DNA of 64,000 nucleotides from Euclidia mi (taxonomy: Eukaryota; Arthropoda; Insecta; Lepidoptera; Erebidae). This document shows, one piece after another, positions 47,101-59,057 of this stretch (position 1 is its first letter; every line of letters begins with the position of its first letter). A model generated the notes under the pieces. The model was not told where the DNA came from. It was given only the letters and a program-made list of their open reading frames with translations, and made no database searches. The stretch covers positions 90,871,034-90,935,033 of the forward strand of contig OX123186.2 in assembly GCA_944739405.2 (NCBI GenBank), in the 5' to 3' direction. The position numbers were made by a program, and so were the translations under genes.

Positions 47101-47990
47101 ACTCCAGTCGGCCATAGGTTTCATAAAAACATTCAATTTTTGTTCTGGTATTGAAAACTTGTATGCAGCGTATCCCTTGTTCCTCTTCATATCTATTTTG
47201 CTCAAGGACACATCAGTTTTCGATTTTATATATGGCACTATATCGTCCATGCTTGTATCCCTGTTCACATTATAGATATAAAAAGGCACACTAACATCCG
47301 CTGCTCTAAACGTTGACTGAGGTCCTACCTCCGCCTTCCCCTTCATCCCCTTCATCCAATAAAACGGTTTTGCAACCTTTTCCGCTGCACTTTAACCCAT
47401 CCTTCGTGTGGTGATTTCTTTTTCCAGTCACGGTGTTGCAAACCTGCCCGCAAAACATCTGACATAAGTCTACAATCTTGTCTTGTCGGTGTCGATGACC
47501 TCTGCGTTGTTACACGCCCAGGTGTGTCCGAGCTCGAAACCACGGTGGGCCTCCTGGTCCTATTGCACGCATTATCTGATATCGCGCGCGTCGTCTGCGT
47601 CGCTGTCCTTGTCTCGCCGCTGTACTGCTCTGCCGAAACCGCGGTAGCGGCCTCCACGCGCTCGACGCAGCCCCACTCCTCGCAACTGGTTTTTCCACAG
47701 CGAACGTATTGTCCTCCACCGATGAGACGATACCGCCCGCTCTGTTTATAATTGTATATTTGTATCAACGTCATACACCTGATTCATACCATTCTCGCAC
47801 CTGCTTTTCGTTGCGGTCGATAACCCTTCTGTCGCATAATGCGTAATCAAGCCTAATGGACCACTCTCATATTCAACATTATTATCTAATAGGCCTGCAC
47901 CTCTTTTCCGATTGACATTCATACTTCTATAACAGGGCTTAGTAGACGCTTTCATGTCATTTATATCATCCAGTGTAATATTAATATTAG
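44192..47990 (-). mobile_element. Decayed non-LTR retrotransposon (jockey/CR1-like), ORF1 and ORF2 remains
   Basis: Minus-strand order: ORF1-like frames (47955-47352 and 47355-47089, with a VPFYIYNVNRDTSMDDIVPY RRM-like block), endonuclease (47004-46603: ISFNCKSLKRS, ALQETWLL, PYGGVALLW; 46630-46028: YILGDFNAHPGE, WLDHCLVS, YWSDHF), a linker (46000-45722), and reverse transcriptase (45528-45268: RGKSPGHDNLSIEHF; 45376-44825: AVFLDLSKAFDLVNYN, CGVRQGGLTSPALFSLYV; 44949-44764: VKKSVFMVFGNPN and FRYLGHILSED). The C-terminal frame is 44624-44325. Frames are broken and the catalytic DD block is disrupted. The 3' end (AATAAACGTTTTATTATTA on the minus strand) abuts the pogo-like element. Confidence 0.85.
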
Positions 47991-48451
47991 TAGGGATTAG
48001 CCACGGCTGTTACCATAATTATTGTTAGTTTGTTTATGAAAGCGAACGTAGTAATGACAGTGCACCATAATTATGAAAATGTATAATGTGCAAAAAAATT
48101 TGGATATATAGTGATAATGTGACAGTACTGACATGCACGCAGATAGTACATGCGCAGCACTCAATTATTACCGCGCATGCATTCTTACTGTCAATAGGTA
48201 GTAGGTTTGTCCCTACAAACTTCGACCCTCTCTAAAATCCCTCCCAGATTATTTTTTGCAATTTAATTGTCTTTCCAACCTTCCCACCAATTTTCAGCCA
48301 AATCGGTTCAGCCGTTCTTGAGTTATAAATAGTGTAACTAACACGACTTTCTTTTATATACATAATATTTAGATTTGTCTTTTAATTTTAAGAATAGTAC
48401 ATCTTTGCTTTCATGCTGAGTTGCAGGAGATGGTAACAAACTCTTTCCTTC

Positions 48452-49240
48452 CTTTCCTCTCTAATGTATGATGCGTTAGAGAGGAAAGTGAATGTTAGTA
48501 AAACGAAAGTTATGGTTTTTGAAAAGGAGGAACGCGTTACAGCTTCTAATGTTATGATCAATGGACAGCGACTGGAGCAAGTGAATGAGTTTGTATATTT
48601 AGGTACGCTGTTTACAAGAGATGTTAAGAATGAAGAAGATATTGAAAGAAGAGTTAATGCAGGTAATGGAGTGAATGGAGCTCTGAAGGCGTTTATGAAT
48701 AGCCAAAACGTGTCCAAAAAGGTACGTTTTGCTATGCGTAGAGGGGTGTTAGTACCTACTCTTATGTATGGTGGTGATAGTTGGGTATAGCAGAAGTGTC
48801 ATGAAAGTAGAATAAATGCTGTAGAAATAAGAGCACTGAGAAGTATGTGTGGTGTTTCTTTGACTGACAGAGTAAAGAATTGTGTGATAAGAGAGTGTTG
48901 TGGGGTAAAAGAAGATGTAGTGACAAGCATCGAGAAAGGTATGCTAAGATGGTTTGGGCACGTGGAGAGGATGGATGACGAAAGATTGACCATGCAGATA
49001 TATAAGGCCAGTGTAGAAGGGACAGGACGAAGGGGAAGACCTAGGCGGACGTTCTCTGACCAGATTGGAGACATCCTAAAAACAGGACAGGTTAGAAGTA
49101 CCCTGAACAGAAGAGCATGCATGAGGAATCTGATGGGAGTGAATGAAGCAAGAGAGATAATTATGTCAGGATCGTTGCAAATGGCGTTCCGTAGTCTCTG
49201 CCTACCCCTCCGGGAAACAAGCGTGAGTCTATGTATGTAT
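48452..49240 (+). mobile_element. 5'-truncated RTE copy, inverted relative to 24825-28100
   Basis: It matches the 3' third of the RTE element: VNVSKTKVMVFEKEERVTAS, YLGTLFTRDVKNEEDIERRV, MYGGDSWV then a TAG replacing Trp at 48788, and RWFGHVERMDDERLTMQIYK. The catalytic YADD region is missing. The (TATG)n tail is at 49230-49242. An inverted insertion of 13 bases lies at the truncation point (48452-48488). Confidence 0.88.
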
Positions 49241-49290
49241 GTGCTTTCATGCTGGATTCATCACGTATGTTATTTCGAGTTTCGTCAGTA

Positions 49291-49407
49291 GTAAGATGTT
49301 GTGGATAGGATATCCACAACATCTTACATAGCATATTACAAATACATTGCTTATTTTTGCGTCATTCTAAGGAAGAATGACGCAAAAATAAGCAATGTAT
49401 TTGTAAT
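49291..49407. repeat. Two adjacent perfect hairpins
   Basis: 49291-49307 pairs exactly with 49311-49327 (17 bp, loop GGA). 49335-49368 pairs exactly with 49374-49407 (34 bp, loop AAGGA). They lie just past the RTE tail. Confidence 0.92.
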
Positions 49408-49730
49408 CTGTATATAATTTATTTTTGAGATGGATTAAATCGTGTGGGTCTGAAGAAGATGAATAGGTATCCATTCCTATACCTTCACAACACTTTCTCT
49501 CTCTTTCTCACCATACGCGATGGTTAAAGATTTATTTGTAATTTCATCTGTAATTCCGAACAGATCACGGAGTCGCTTTCTCATTTACTTATTAACAAAT
49601 CAGGGTCTTTCAACTCCAATTGTGTGACAGACCTGTTTATCCTTACCAAACATATAAAACATTTATAACGCTGTTATAATAATTATCTACTATCAAGATC
49701 CAAGGTACTAAATTCATCTTTTCTTTCCAG

Positions 49731-49933
49731 ATCGTCCGATTTTCTACACATCCGAAATTGGCGCAAAAATAATGAAGATCCGAGGATACAGATATACTAG
49801 GCATTCAGTTTGTTCGTCCCGTGTGAAGTGGTTGTGTGCAGCAAGTAGGGCGTGGGACTGCCACGCTATGGTGGTCACTATAGGCCATACTATGGTAGAT
49901 AAGCAGAATAAACATACCCATCCACCCAGCTAA
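49731..49933 (+). CDS. mod(mdg4): FLYWCH zinc-finger terminal exon 14
   Basis: Acceptor aattcatcttttctttccAG at 49729-49730; AT completes the incoming codon, then 66 codons to TAA. The finger reads RPIFYTSEIGAKIMKIRGYR, RYTRHSVCSSRVKWLCAASR, then WDCHAMVV and NKHTHPPS. The second ligand is in D-C rather than the usual G-C, and C-x8-C spacing is one longer than most. The usual basic RWxC is KWLC. There is no in-frame ATG near the start, so only splicing gives the complete finger. Intact and in phase. Confidence 0.87.
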
Positions 49934-52202
49934 ACAGTTACTATAACTGTGTTCGCAAATTGTAGGGTAGATGAACAATTTTATGAATTTATTATAATTT
50001 TAAATTATTTATTACAAAACATGGAATTAAGCGGGTTAAAACACAACACTGACAAATGATACCAATGCACAAATCTGCATACATTTCTGCCGGATCGCTA
50101 CTATAAGCCGTGCACAGACCTAATGAAACGAGGTCCGGTATATATGTCGCCTAACTAGCTCGCGTACATGTCGGTCTAGTGAATGCCTGCTTTAGTTAAA
50201 ACAGACTCGGTTCTAGATTTAAAACTTTAAAGAAGATCATTATTCTTTTTTAGGGACAAATGCTTCATAAACATGTACCGTTAGTCTGCAAAAACAACGT
50301 TGACTCGGCTTAAAGGTTGACAAAATTTAGAACTATATTAAGTCCGTGTTTTACGATAAATTATTTTATTTTATTTGACGACGAATGCAATGATCAGGAT
50401 GTAGAGGGTTAAATAATAGAATACTATATAAGTTAAGCAGTTTTGGTTTGATAAGTTTAGTGACTTCATGGCTATCACGATGTGAGAGAAATGAAAAGAA
50501 AACGGCAAAACGGTAGTGAACGTTAAAACGTCCATTCTGATACCTCTTTGACTAATATATCTTTACCTATTGTACTTTAGGAAACTCTATAATTTCAAAT
50601 ACAGCCTTTTACGTTTTTTGTTTCTCTATAAACTAAGCAAATTAAATTCAGTCTATTGCTTTCTTGTTCTCTTTGACAAACTTACAAAGGGATGTTAACA
50701 TATAGGATTTGTCAAATTAAGTTATTTTGCCACAAATCGTAGGTGAGTCACGTAGTATTGAAATTATTTTTGTCGTGTCTAAAATACACCTTGCTTTTTC
50801 TCACATAGCGTTTTCGTAAAAGACAACAATAGAATATTTTTTACCTTTTGTTAGTCCATAAAAAAGGGTCTATCCGCTAGAGTTTGGATGTATTTTTAAA
50901 GATTGTTAGCAAATATATATTAATGTCTGACTATTGTAATGTTTCTTTCTCTTGACTGAGTTTGTATATTGGATAGATGTTCCTGTTTGTAAGGTGATAC
51001 AGATATAAAATTGAATATTGTATATACGTCTAAAGCAGACTCAAAATTGCAATTGATGGTAGCTATATCTTCAATTATTGTGATAATATTTGGGATTTTG
51101 TCAATGGTATTATCAATTGAAATTTTGCGATGTCTTTAAAATATAATTAATTACAGTAATAGGATGTTGTATTAGTGGGGGTAACGCGACACGATTTTAT
51201 TATTATTTTTGCGGTCTGTTTTATTAGTAAAAGCGAAATTGTACATAACATATTATGGTCAATGTCAAACTGATATATGCTACGTGCAAATCGGTTTTAT
51301 TCAATATCAAATCTTTGAATCTCAAATTGTGATTTATTTCTATGCATGATCTAAAGAATTGAGCTAAGTATAAGTTATTCAAAATCTTTTTTAATTATTA
51401 TGTCGCATTCCCCACTATTTGATATTAACATATAAAATTGTATTAGTTGATAAGATATATTATAATTAGTTAATGGTTGTGGAAATTCAGGTCCAAACTT
51501 TATTATCTCGCAGATATAGCACGGGGTTATGTGACGAAATAAGAACTGCTGATTTTTCACTCTATCACTTTTATAGTCTACTTGTCTTCAGAAGCGTCAA
51601 TCTATGCTAGGTCTCTACAAAATCTTTTTGTCGTAACACCTTTAAAAGATTTATTGGTATGTTGGCAAAGTCTGATTTTCTTGTACGATCGATTATTTAT
51701 TTTAAAAAATATTTAATCCATTTAATAAAATTTTGTTCAGGAGTCACTAAGTCTCTTTTCATGTCACGTTATCCCATGCTATGTTTGCAGATTGTATGTT
51801 GAAAAATCAATGTATCTGGCTCGTGATTATACATATAAATGTTAAGATCTCACTTTAATGTTATCTTTGTATGTAAATATATAGTAAAACTTCCGAATTT
51901 CAATAAAGTCCATTAAATTTTAACTTGGTTTTATTGTGATTTCTACATTGTCTGATTTGTAGCAAATGCGACGGCGATTACTGACGGAATTCCTTGACTA
52001 TTTTAATTTACAAAGTTAGGAGTAAAAACGAGAAATAAATTAAAAGTACCTTTATTCTGTATTATTCTACTATTTTCAAATTAATTATATTTTATATAAA
52101 ATCTTCTTTTATAAACGTATCCTTGCCTAAGTCTTTATAAATTTTTTTTCTCAAGATATGTATTTCTTAACCTTTATTTAATTTTATTAGATACTAGAGC
52201 AT
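49934..52202. other. Intron, no recognised gene
   Basis: AT-rich sequence of about 2.3 kb without any repeat or frame I can support. Confidence 0.5.
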
Positions 52203-52386
52203 TTTTTTTTTATTTACCCGTTTTGGCCGATCCCGTGGGAATTTCGAGAAATCCCTTCTTAGTGCTCGCCTACGGTCCCCAACGAACATACCTACATGCC
52301 AAATTTCAGCTTCCTGCGCCCAATAGTTTCGGTTGTAGCGTGTCTGTCAGTCAGTCAGTAACGCAAGGATTTTATATATTAAGATA
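52203..52386 (+). repeat. Copy of the 3' end of the OTU-associated element
   Basis: It repeats 19076-19258 almost base for base: 'tttacccgttttggccgatc', 'tgccaaatttcagcttcctg', 'cgcccaatagtttcgg' and 'gtcagtcagtcagtaacgca', ending 'tatattaagat'. It is followed by a palindrome around 'atgattggt...accaatcat' (52400-52438). Confidence 0.85.
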
Positions 52387-52539
52387 ATAAACATAGACTA
52401 ATGATTGGTCTCGCTCTAGCGAAGCGATACCAATCATTTGTCAAAGATAATAAACTACTAAAAATGAAACAACTAACCTTTCGGTATGTATAAAAAAAAC
52501 CTTTATAACATTAACCCAATCCATAATCTTCCTTTCCAG

Positions 52540-52784
52540 AGAAGCCACTTATCATTCAAACGGAAAAAGGCTACTGGAACCTAATGCATGGAGGTCACAA
52601 ATACACTCTGATCCACAGCGGTGGACCTTTAAGAAAATGGCGGTGCACAAAACGGGCTTACAGAGGCTGCAAAGTGACCTTATATACAAAGAATAATGAC
52701 GTAGTATCTATATGCGAGGAGCACAACCATCCACCCCGTACAACTTTTATTCGAGATGCCCGCATTTTGAGTAATCGGATTTAA
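52540..52784 (+). CDS. mod(mdg4): FLYWCH zinc-finger terminal exon 15
   Basis: Acceptor ccataatcttcctttccAG at 52538-52539; AG completes the incoming codon, then 80 codons to TAA. The product has KPLIIQTEKGYWNLMHGGHK, KWRCTKRAYRGC (C-x7-C), LYTKNNDVVSIC and EEHNHPPR, then a tail (TTFIRDARILSNRI). The core is more diverged from the exon 8/10-13 cluster, suggesting an older duplicate. AATAAA at 53036-53041. Intact and in phase. Confidence 0.87.
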
Positions 52785-53311
52785 TCTTTCGCGGTATGTT
52801 TACATCAAGTCATCAATCATACATAAGTTATATCACAAGTTTATTTGATATTCTCCGTCGTACAATGACCGTTGTAAGCCTATCGAAACGTCGCCAAAAA
52901 CAGAAATATTTATAGTTAGTGGTAACGACTTACAAATACTAACGAATAATACCAACCACGACCATTGTAAGTCGGTTAAAACGTCGGAGAAACACAGAAG
53001 CATTTAGGTATATCTTAAATAAGTTACTTATCATAAATAAATTTGTATCATTTTTGGGTACTTTATAACAATTTCTACAAGCATGTTGTATGTAATGATA
53101 TTATGCATTTTGATTTCAAGACCATCATTGACCTTTGTTTCAATGTTGGTTACGTATAGTGTGAGAATTGTCCCAAAATATTGTTTGTTTTTGATTAAGC
53201 AGGTACATTAAAGTAGTATAAGGTGTGTATGTAAGCTTTTTTCCCACTTTTATTTCTGTGCTGTTTTATTTGTGTGATTGTAGGTACATGAATATTATTT
53301 TAATTTCTTTT

Positions 53312-53975
53312 TAGGGTTCCGTAGTCCACAAGGAACCCTTATAGTTTCGTCATGTCCGTCCGTCTGTCCGTCCGCAGCCTAGCTCAAAGACGCCTGGTGC
53401 TAGAAAGCTGATATTTGACATGAATATAGACATACGATATTGCAACAAAACTGTAGAATAAAATTTTGGAAAATATTTTTTTTAAGGGTATCTCCCCTAC
53501 ATATATAGTAGGGTTGAATTTTTTTTTGGTTGAGTACCCTATTGTGTGGGGTATCATTGGATAGGTCTTAAAAAAATATTATTAGTTTGCTCAAATCATT
53601 TTTCGATCAAGTGATTGGTTTGTCAAATATCAAGCTTTGAAGTGAAAAAATTGTTAGACTCAAGTGTCCCCCCCCCCCCCTCTACCGGCTAAACTATTAA
53701 TTTGGAAGAGGTGAAAAAAATCACAAATGTAGTACATATAACGAATTTAAAAGGAAAACTATCACGGCTAAGTAGACATCACTGGTTTACGAGTAATCGT
53801 CGGTTAACTTATAAATACCTATTTCTGTGAGTTTACATTGGGAGCGCTGGCTTAATATTAAAGATGCCCGTTTTTAGTCCCATGTGAAACAGAAGTTATT
53901 ATCAATAATGGCCATTATGGGCAACTACGGAACCCTGCATTGCGCGTGGTCCGACACGCACTTGGCCGGTTTTTT
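53312..53975 (+). repeat. Interspersed repeat, family F, third copy
   Basis: It starts 'tagggttccgtagtccacaa', has a (GTCC) run at 53355-53374 and ends 'actacggaaccctgcattgc', 'gtccgacacgcacttggccg'. A poly-C run lies at 53668-53678. Confidence 0.7.
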
Positions 53976-54653
53976 TTCATCACTATATTATTTTAATTAA
54001 CACGTAACATTGAATATTGCGAAGAAGATTTAATATTGAAGACCTGTTTAAGTTTGCTTGAATAAATTAACCTTCATAATTTTGAGTTATTGATTATTGA
54101 TATCTCATCGTTAGTGATTTCGTTATTCCAGGTGACGTGACTTCGGTGACAAGTCTTTCGTTTTAATGTGCATTCGTTATCAAGTAATTCGATTTGGTGA
54201 ATTAGAGATCGCGTGACTACGGCGTTACGATATTCATTGTAACGTGCATTCGTTGTTATGTTCTTCGTAGTAATGAGATTACGGCGACGTCGTATTCGTT
54301 GTTACATTTTCGGTTTGACGTATCGCACTCACGCTATACGTAGTTTCATGTATTTTAGCGCGCCAGCAGAAGTATCTGTAAAAACATCCAAGACCAAACT
54401 GCTATGCTACTCTATACTAGCAAACGGGTGGGTAGCCAGCGCTCATTGCTTGCATCAGTATGTAGTTAGTCATAGTAAGTATAGTATTATAGTAACAATA
54501 AAAAAATCCTGTATGATACAGAAAAAACGCTACTACCACATACCTACCAACCTGCACTGACAGGCAGGATGGTAGCATCCACTGTAGAGCAATTTCGACA
54601 GACCGTAGTCTAAAATATCTCTTTGTAACTAGGCAACTAACCTTTGCCAACAG

Positions 54654-54883
54654 GGACGGTATTCATGTCTTCAAAGTCAGGTCACCAGCAGATCCACATG
54701 GATGGTTACCACTACAGCTTCCACTGCGAAAACAGAGGGCGGGGACGATGGAGGTGCGTCAAGCAGAGGAACGGATGCAAAGCCATCATCGTCACGTACT
54801 TAGGGTCTATAATGTTTGTTAAGAACGAGCATAACCATTTGCCTAATATTACTAATGAGACTATTAGATCTTTTGCATTGTAA
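54654..54883 (+). CDS. mod(mdg4): FLYWCH zinc-finger terminal exon 16
   Basis: Acceptor aactaacctttgccaacAG at 54652-54653; GG completes the incoming codon, then 75 codons to TAA. The finger has HQQIHMDGYHYSFHCENRGR, GRWRCVKQRNGC (C-x6-C, one residue shorter than most), then IIVTYLGSIMFVKNEHNHLP, followed by a tail NITNETIRSFAL. The upstream pyrimidine tract is weaker than in other exons. Intact and in phase. Confidence 0.85.
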
Positions 54884-55837
54884 CTAAACTTTTGAAATGT
54901 TGTATTCGGATTTATGCAAGTATAAAAATAGCTAATATATGTACGTGTAACGGGCAAGTGAGGTTATGTGTAAGGGTGTGTCCAGGACCAGACATGGCCT
55001 ACGCGCGTGTTCTTTATTTGTACCTAATTCATTGCAGCGGTATCGGTCGTCGATATTGCCATATGTGTGATAAACACAAATGGGCTGTAACTCATGCTGA
55101 GAAAAAAGTTTGTGATAAATGGCTGTAATTTTGTTATTGGCCTGATTAATTTCTCGTAAGGATTTTTGTTGTGCTATGTTTATAATAGTTTCTTAGTTGT
55201 AAGTTATTGCAGTTTTGTATGTGCGGGAGAGGTGGAATGAGACTGATTAATCCAAAGATGGGATCTAAGATGGAATCTCTAAATTAATGAATATCGCCAC
55301 GATTTTATACGATTGATACAAGATAGTGCACGTGTCTTAAAGTTGATAGTTAATAATGAGATACGTTTTTTAGTAGGAGAGCCCACGATGCTAAATTGGG
55401 TTTTACTCGAGAATTTGCAACATTTTAATAATAGCCACGAGTTAGCGTGACATAGACTAAATCGTCAGATTATTCAATGAGAGCTTTTTTTTAGGTTCAC
55501 TTAACATCCCCTTAGAAAATCTAACACGCTCGATTAATTTTCTTTTTTTTTACATTTTAAAATATTACCAGTATGTAAATGCTCAGATTAACATTTTTAC
55601 TTTATTAAAAATACGTAGGACATGGATGCTATCAATATCTGATGCGCTCGAGTAAATCCCAAAATCCCTTCATGGGGCCCCTACTATTGAGTTTGAATGT
55701 GGACCGAACCCTGAAATGTCTTTCCAGTTCCTGATTTTCTCATAAAGAGCAACCTAAGTTAGTTTAAGAAGAACATTTATGTTACTTATTATAAAAGCAA
55801 TGATTCTGTTTTACCATAGCCATATAATAATAATCTT
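54884..55837. other. Intron, no recognised gene
   Basis: A frame at 54892-55128 has several Cys/His (TCNGQVRLCVRVC, CHMCDKHKW) but no splice site or family match I can support. Otherwise AT-rich. Confidence 0.4.
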
Positions 55838-56042
55838 ATACTAATATATAAAGCTGAAGAGTTTGTTTGTTTGGTTGAACGCGCTAATCTCAGGAACTAC
55901 TGGTCCGATTTAAAAAATTCCTTCAGTGTTAGATAGCCCATTTATCGAGGAAGGCTATAGGCTATATAACATCACACTATTAGCGACGGGAACAGAGCAG
56001 TAGCCTTAAATTACGCGGGTGTAACCGCGGGCATCCTCTAGT
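55838..56042 (+). repeat. Short interspersed element, partner of 2701-2905
   Basis: Reverse-complement match to 2701-2905: 'aagctgaagagtttgtttgt', 'cgcgctaatctcaggaacta', 'gttagatagcccatttatcg', 'gcgggtgtaaccgcgggc'. Confidence 0.65.
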
Positions 56043-57600
56043 AATATACATATAAATAAAATATATAGTTATATGGCCGGTGTCGCCGCTTCCCGAAAAG
56101 TTCCACTTATTGTATTTGTCAGAATAACTCCAATTTAAAATTTAGCTTGGAGATAATGCCTCTCCAGAGGCGGTGAAACTGGGCTCTAGCCTTTTGGGTT
56201 CCTAAAATATGTATGTACCTAATACTAGATAGGTACCTACTACGAATTTATTGAGCAGCTAGTTTGTTTTAAACATAAGTTGTAAATCACTTACAATGAA
56301 TATTTACATTAAATAGTAGTAGTAGTAGATATCAATAATATTTATAGTTTTATTTTAGCTTTTCCTTGATACATACATACCTACACACGTAGGTATGTTA
56401 CTCACACTAAAACTACGTTAGAAGTGTCGAATCGAGGACTAGAAGGAAGAGTTAAACCTCAGTTTAAGACAATAAAATCCGAGATAAAACCTCCCTTTAC
56501 TCAGTACACGGTGGTTTTATCCCGGGAAAAGTTAAATTTCTTGCCTGCAGTTTTTAAAGAGCGACCAATCGAAAAATTTATACGAAAAAATTAGGTGTCC
56601 TTGCGTGACATTGTTTGCATAACACGATTTGTGTACAACGATTTTTACGTCTGTGTCAACGATAAGTCTTCTCGATAATGTCTTTCTTCTATTCATAATA
56701 CAGCCTTAGTAGTCCACAACTAGACAAAGGTAATTATGATTGAGATAATATTCTGTCACATCTGGTAAAACAAATGACCGGGTACCCAGACGATGATCAT
56801 GATTAGGGTGTGCTAAAGCATTTTAAAACTGAAATGATTGGATGACACATGCATCTTACACAGGTTCCCATAATCTTATAAATAAGTTTTCAATAATTAT
56901 CAGCAAGGACTACTGACTAGTGGATTCAACACTCGATATTTCTATCGCAAGTAAATTTAAATTTTGATAAGCTTTTGTACCTTTGGTATTGTCCACCAAC
57001 ATGCAGATGGATCAAAAGACATCATTTATAAAAACCTTGTTCCGTAAAAAGCTATGTTACTAGGTAGGTAATTTCATGCATAATTACTATATTTTTTTAA
57101 GTAGATGAACACGAAAAAATGATGAGCCTAATTTAACTTTATGACTCGGGTTATATACCATTTACTTTTGTTTCGAGTACCTAACCGAAATTTTGCAAAA
57201 CAAAGCTGCCCGGCTAGGCGACCTTTCGACAAAACTTAATTTTGAGTAAAGTTTCAAAAACGTAGCAATTTGATTTTCTAGGATTCGTGACATTATATGA
57301 AGAATTTTGTAAAATACAAAACAGACAAAAAAATTTAGAATAGACTTCTACATACGTGTCTCTTCTACAATTACTTATTTGTTTTTTATTATTTTTATGC
57401 TGCTAGACTTGAGGATTGTACCCTCAGAACATAAAAAACATTTTCTCTTCCGTGATTGTACCTATTACTTCTAACTTTTCTACGGTTATGATAATTCTAG
57501 GTAATCTAAGATATTAGTCAGTAGGTATATTATGTTCATATTGTTCTACAGTAGGTATATTTTTTATAGAATGTGTCACTAAAGGTTACTGGTATTACAG
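56043..57600. other. Intron, no recognised gene
   Basis: AT-rich sequence; nothing supported. Confidence 0.45.
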
Positions 57601-58001
57601 ACGTGCAGTTCATACCTACGGAGAAGGGGAAATACATCCTGGTGCTACGCGGCTATACGTACTCGCAAGTAGGCGGCCGGTTTTTCTACTGTTCTTCAAA
57701 GCATATGGGGTGCCGGGCGCGAGTCAGACTCATATCGGGCAAGCTGGTTGCATCTGGAGACGAGCACAATCACGCCCCACCATCACACGCGCGCTGTGGC
57801 AACGGTGCTTTCGTCCAACTCCGCCCCAGAGGCTTGCCGAACCTCACAGGACTGTCTACATCTGCAGCCATTCTCCCCTACCCAATCACATCTCCAACAG
57901 CTGCAGCTCTAGCCCTCCGTGCCCTCAATTTCCCTCGAATTCTCCCCAAAACCGATCTCTGGTTACGGCCGCCAAATCCCGAAGTGAAGAAAGATCCCTA
58001 A
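57601..58001 (+). CDS. mod(mdg4): FLYWCH terminal exon 17, last of the array, with long Pro-rich tail
   Basis: Acceptor aaggttactggtattacAG at 57599-57600; AC completes the incoming codon, then 132 codons to TAA. The finger starts VQFIPTEKGKYILVLRGYTY and continues GGRFFYCSSKHMGC (C-x6-C) and DEHNHAPP. The conserved Trp of W-x-C is Phe/Tyr here. About 75 residues follow the finger, rich in Pro, Ala and Ser (ILPYPITSPTAAALALRAL), without a known domain, making this roughly twice the size of the other exons. The local sequence is GC-richer than its surroundings. AATAAA at 58309-58314 is a good polyadenylation signal. An open frame on a second phase overlaps it but has no finger. Confidence 0.86.
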
Positions 58002-58767
58002 TATATTTCGAGCAATTACCTAATGACCATTGACGCGTATCGAACGATAATATTGTTAATGAATGTTACATGTTGTTGTTAACTGTGGAGTTGTGAATTA
58101 GTTGATATTGATTGAAGTGTTTTCATATGTGTTTACTATCTTTTATTACGACTGCTTGGAATGGGTGACTACCCCCATCTCCTGGTATAGTTTGCGGGCA
58201 GAACTGCAGTAGTATTGAATATGAAGTAGAATTATTACGTAGACTTTGAGAATAGGTAGGTATACCTACTACGCAGCTATACCTATTGCGTTGTGATAAA
58301 CACATATCAATAAAGAAGCCTTATTTGTATTTTATAATTGCAGTTAATAAATATAGAGGTACTTATTTATAATAAGGACATGATATTATCCACATATGAA
58401 AAAGCTTTGAATTGAGCTGTGTATTGTTGAAGACGTTTTGTTCGTTCCGGGTCAGTTGACAGAGATATTACCTAAGTAAGTTTAAAGATAGATCGTTAAA
58501 GAAATCGAATGTTTCATGAATTTGTTGAAAGTCTATGTATATTTCGAAATTTTAACTACCTATAGCAATAAGCTTCGCTTTCAGTGATATTTCTACGCGA
58601 TACGTAATTCGGTAATATTTTAAAATAATTAATATTACGAGCCTTATTAAAACTATGTTAATTATACTTATACATAGACATGTTAATATTGAATATTTCG
58701 TTTGTAAATAAAATACTTATTTTAAAGATAGACTGCTCCTTTTATGAATTGTGCTTAAATCCATTTT

Positions 58768-59057
58768 TGTTTCCTTTAATGTTATTTGGAAGCCTATCCC
58801 GAAAGGTCACTGGAATACGACATTCTAGAGATCGGTTAATGATTGGAAATCAAACGTATACCTACCTAATTTATAATAATGTTTTTAAATCTTTATCGAG
58901 TGTTACGCGCGGTTCGGATAACGATGTGAAATTGTAGCGGCGGGGCTAGTGGGTACACTACTTTTGTTTTCTGTTGCAAAAAAAGTTAAAAGCAAAGGTA
59001 CCTAATCGGTTATTCCATATTTATGTACCTATTTTACGTTACACATGTTAAAATTCT
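58768..59057 (+). repeat. Large direct repeat, copy 1
   Basis: The 290-bp segment starting 'tgtttcctttaatgttattt' and including 'cggcggggctagtgggtaca' is repeated at 59743-60028 with about 97 percent identity by eye, offset 975 bp. Confidence 0.9.
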
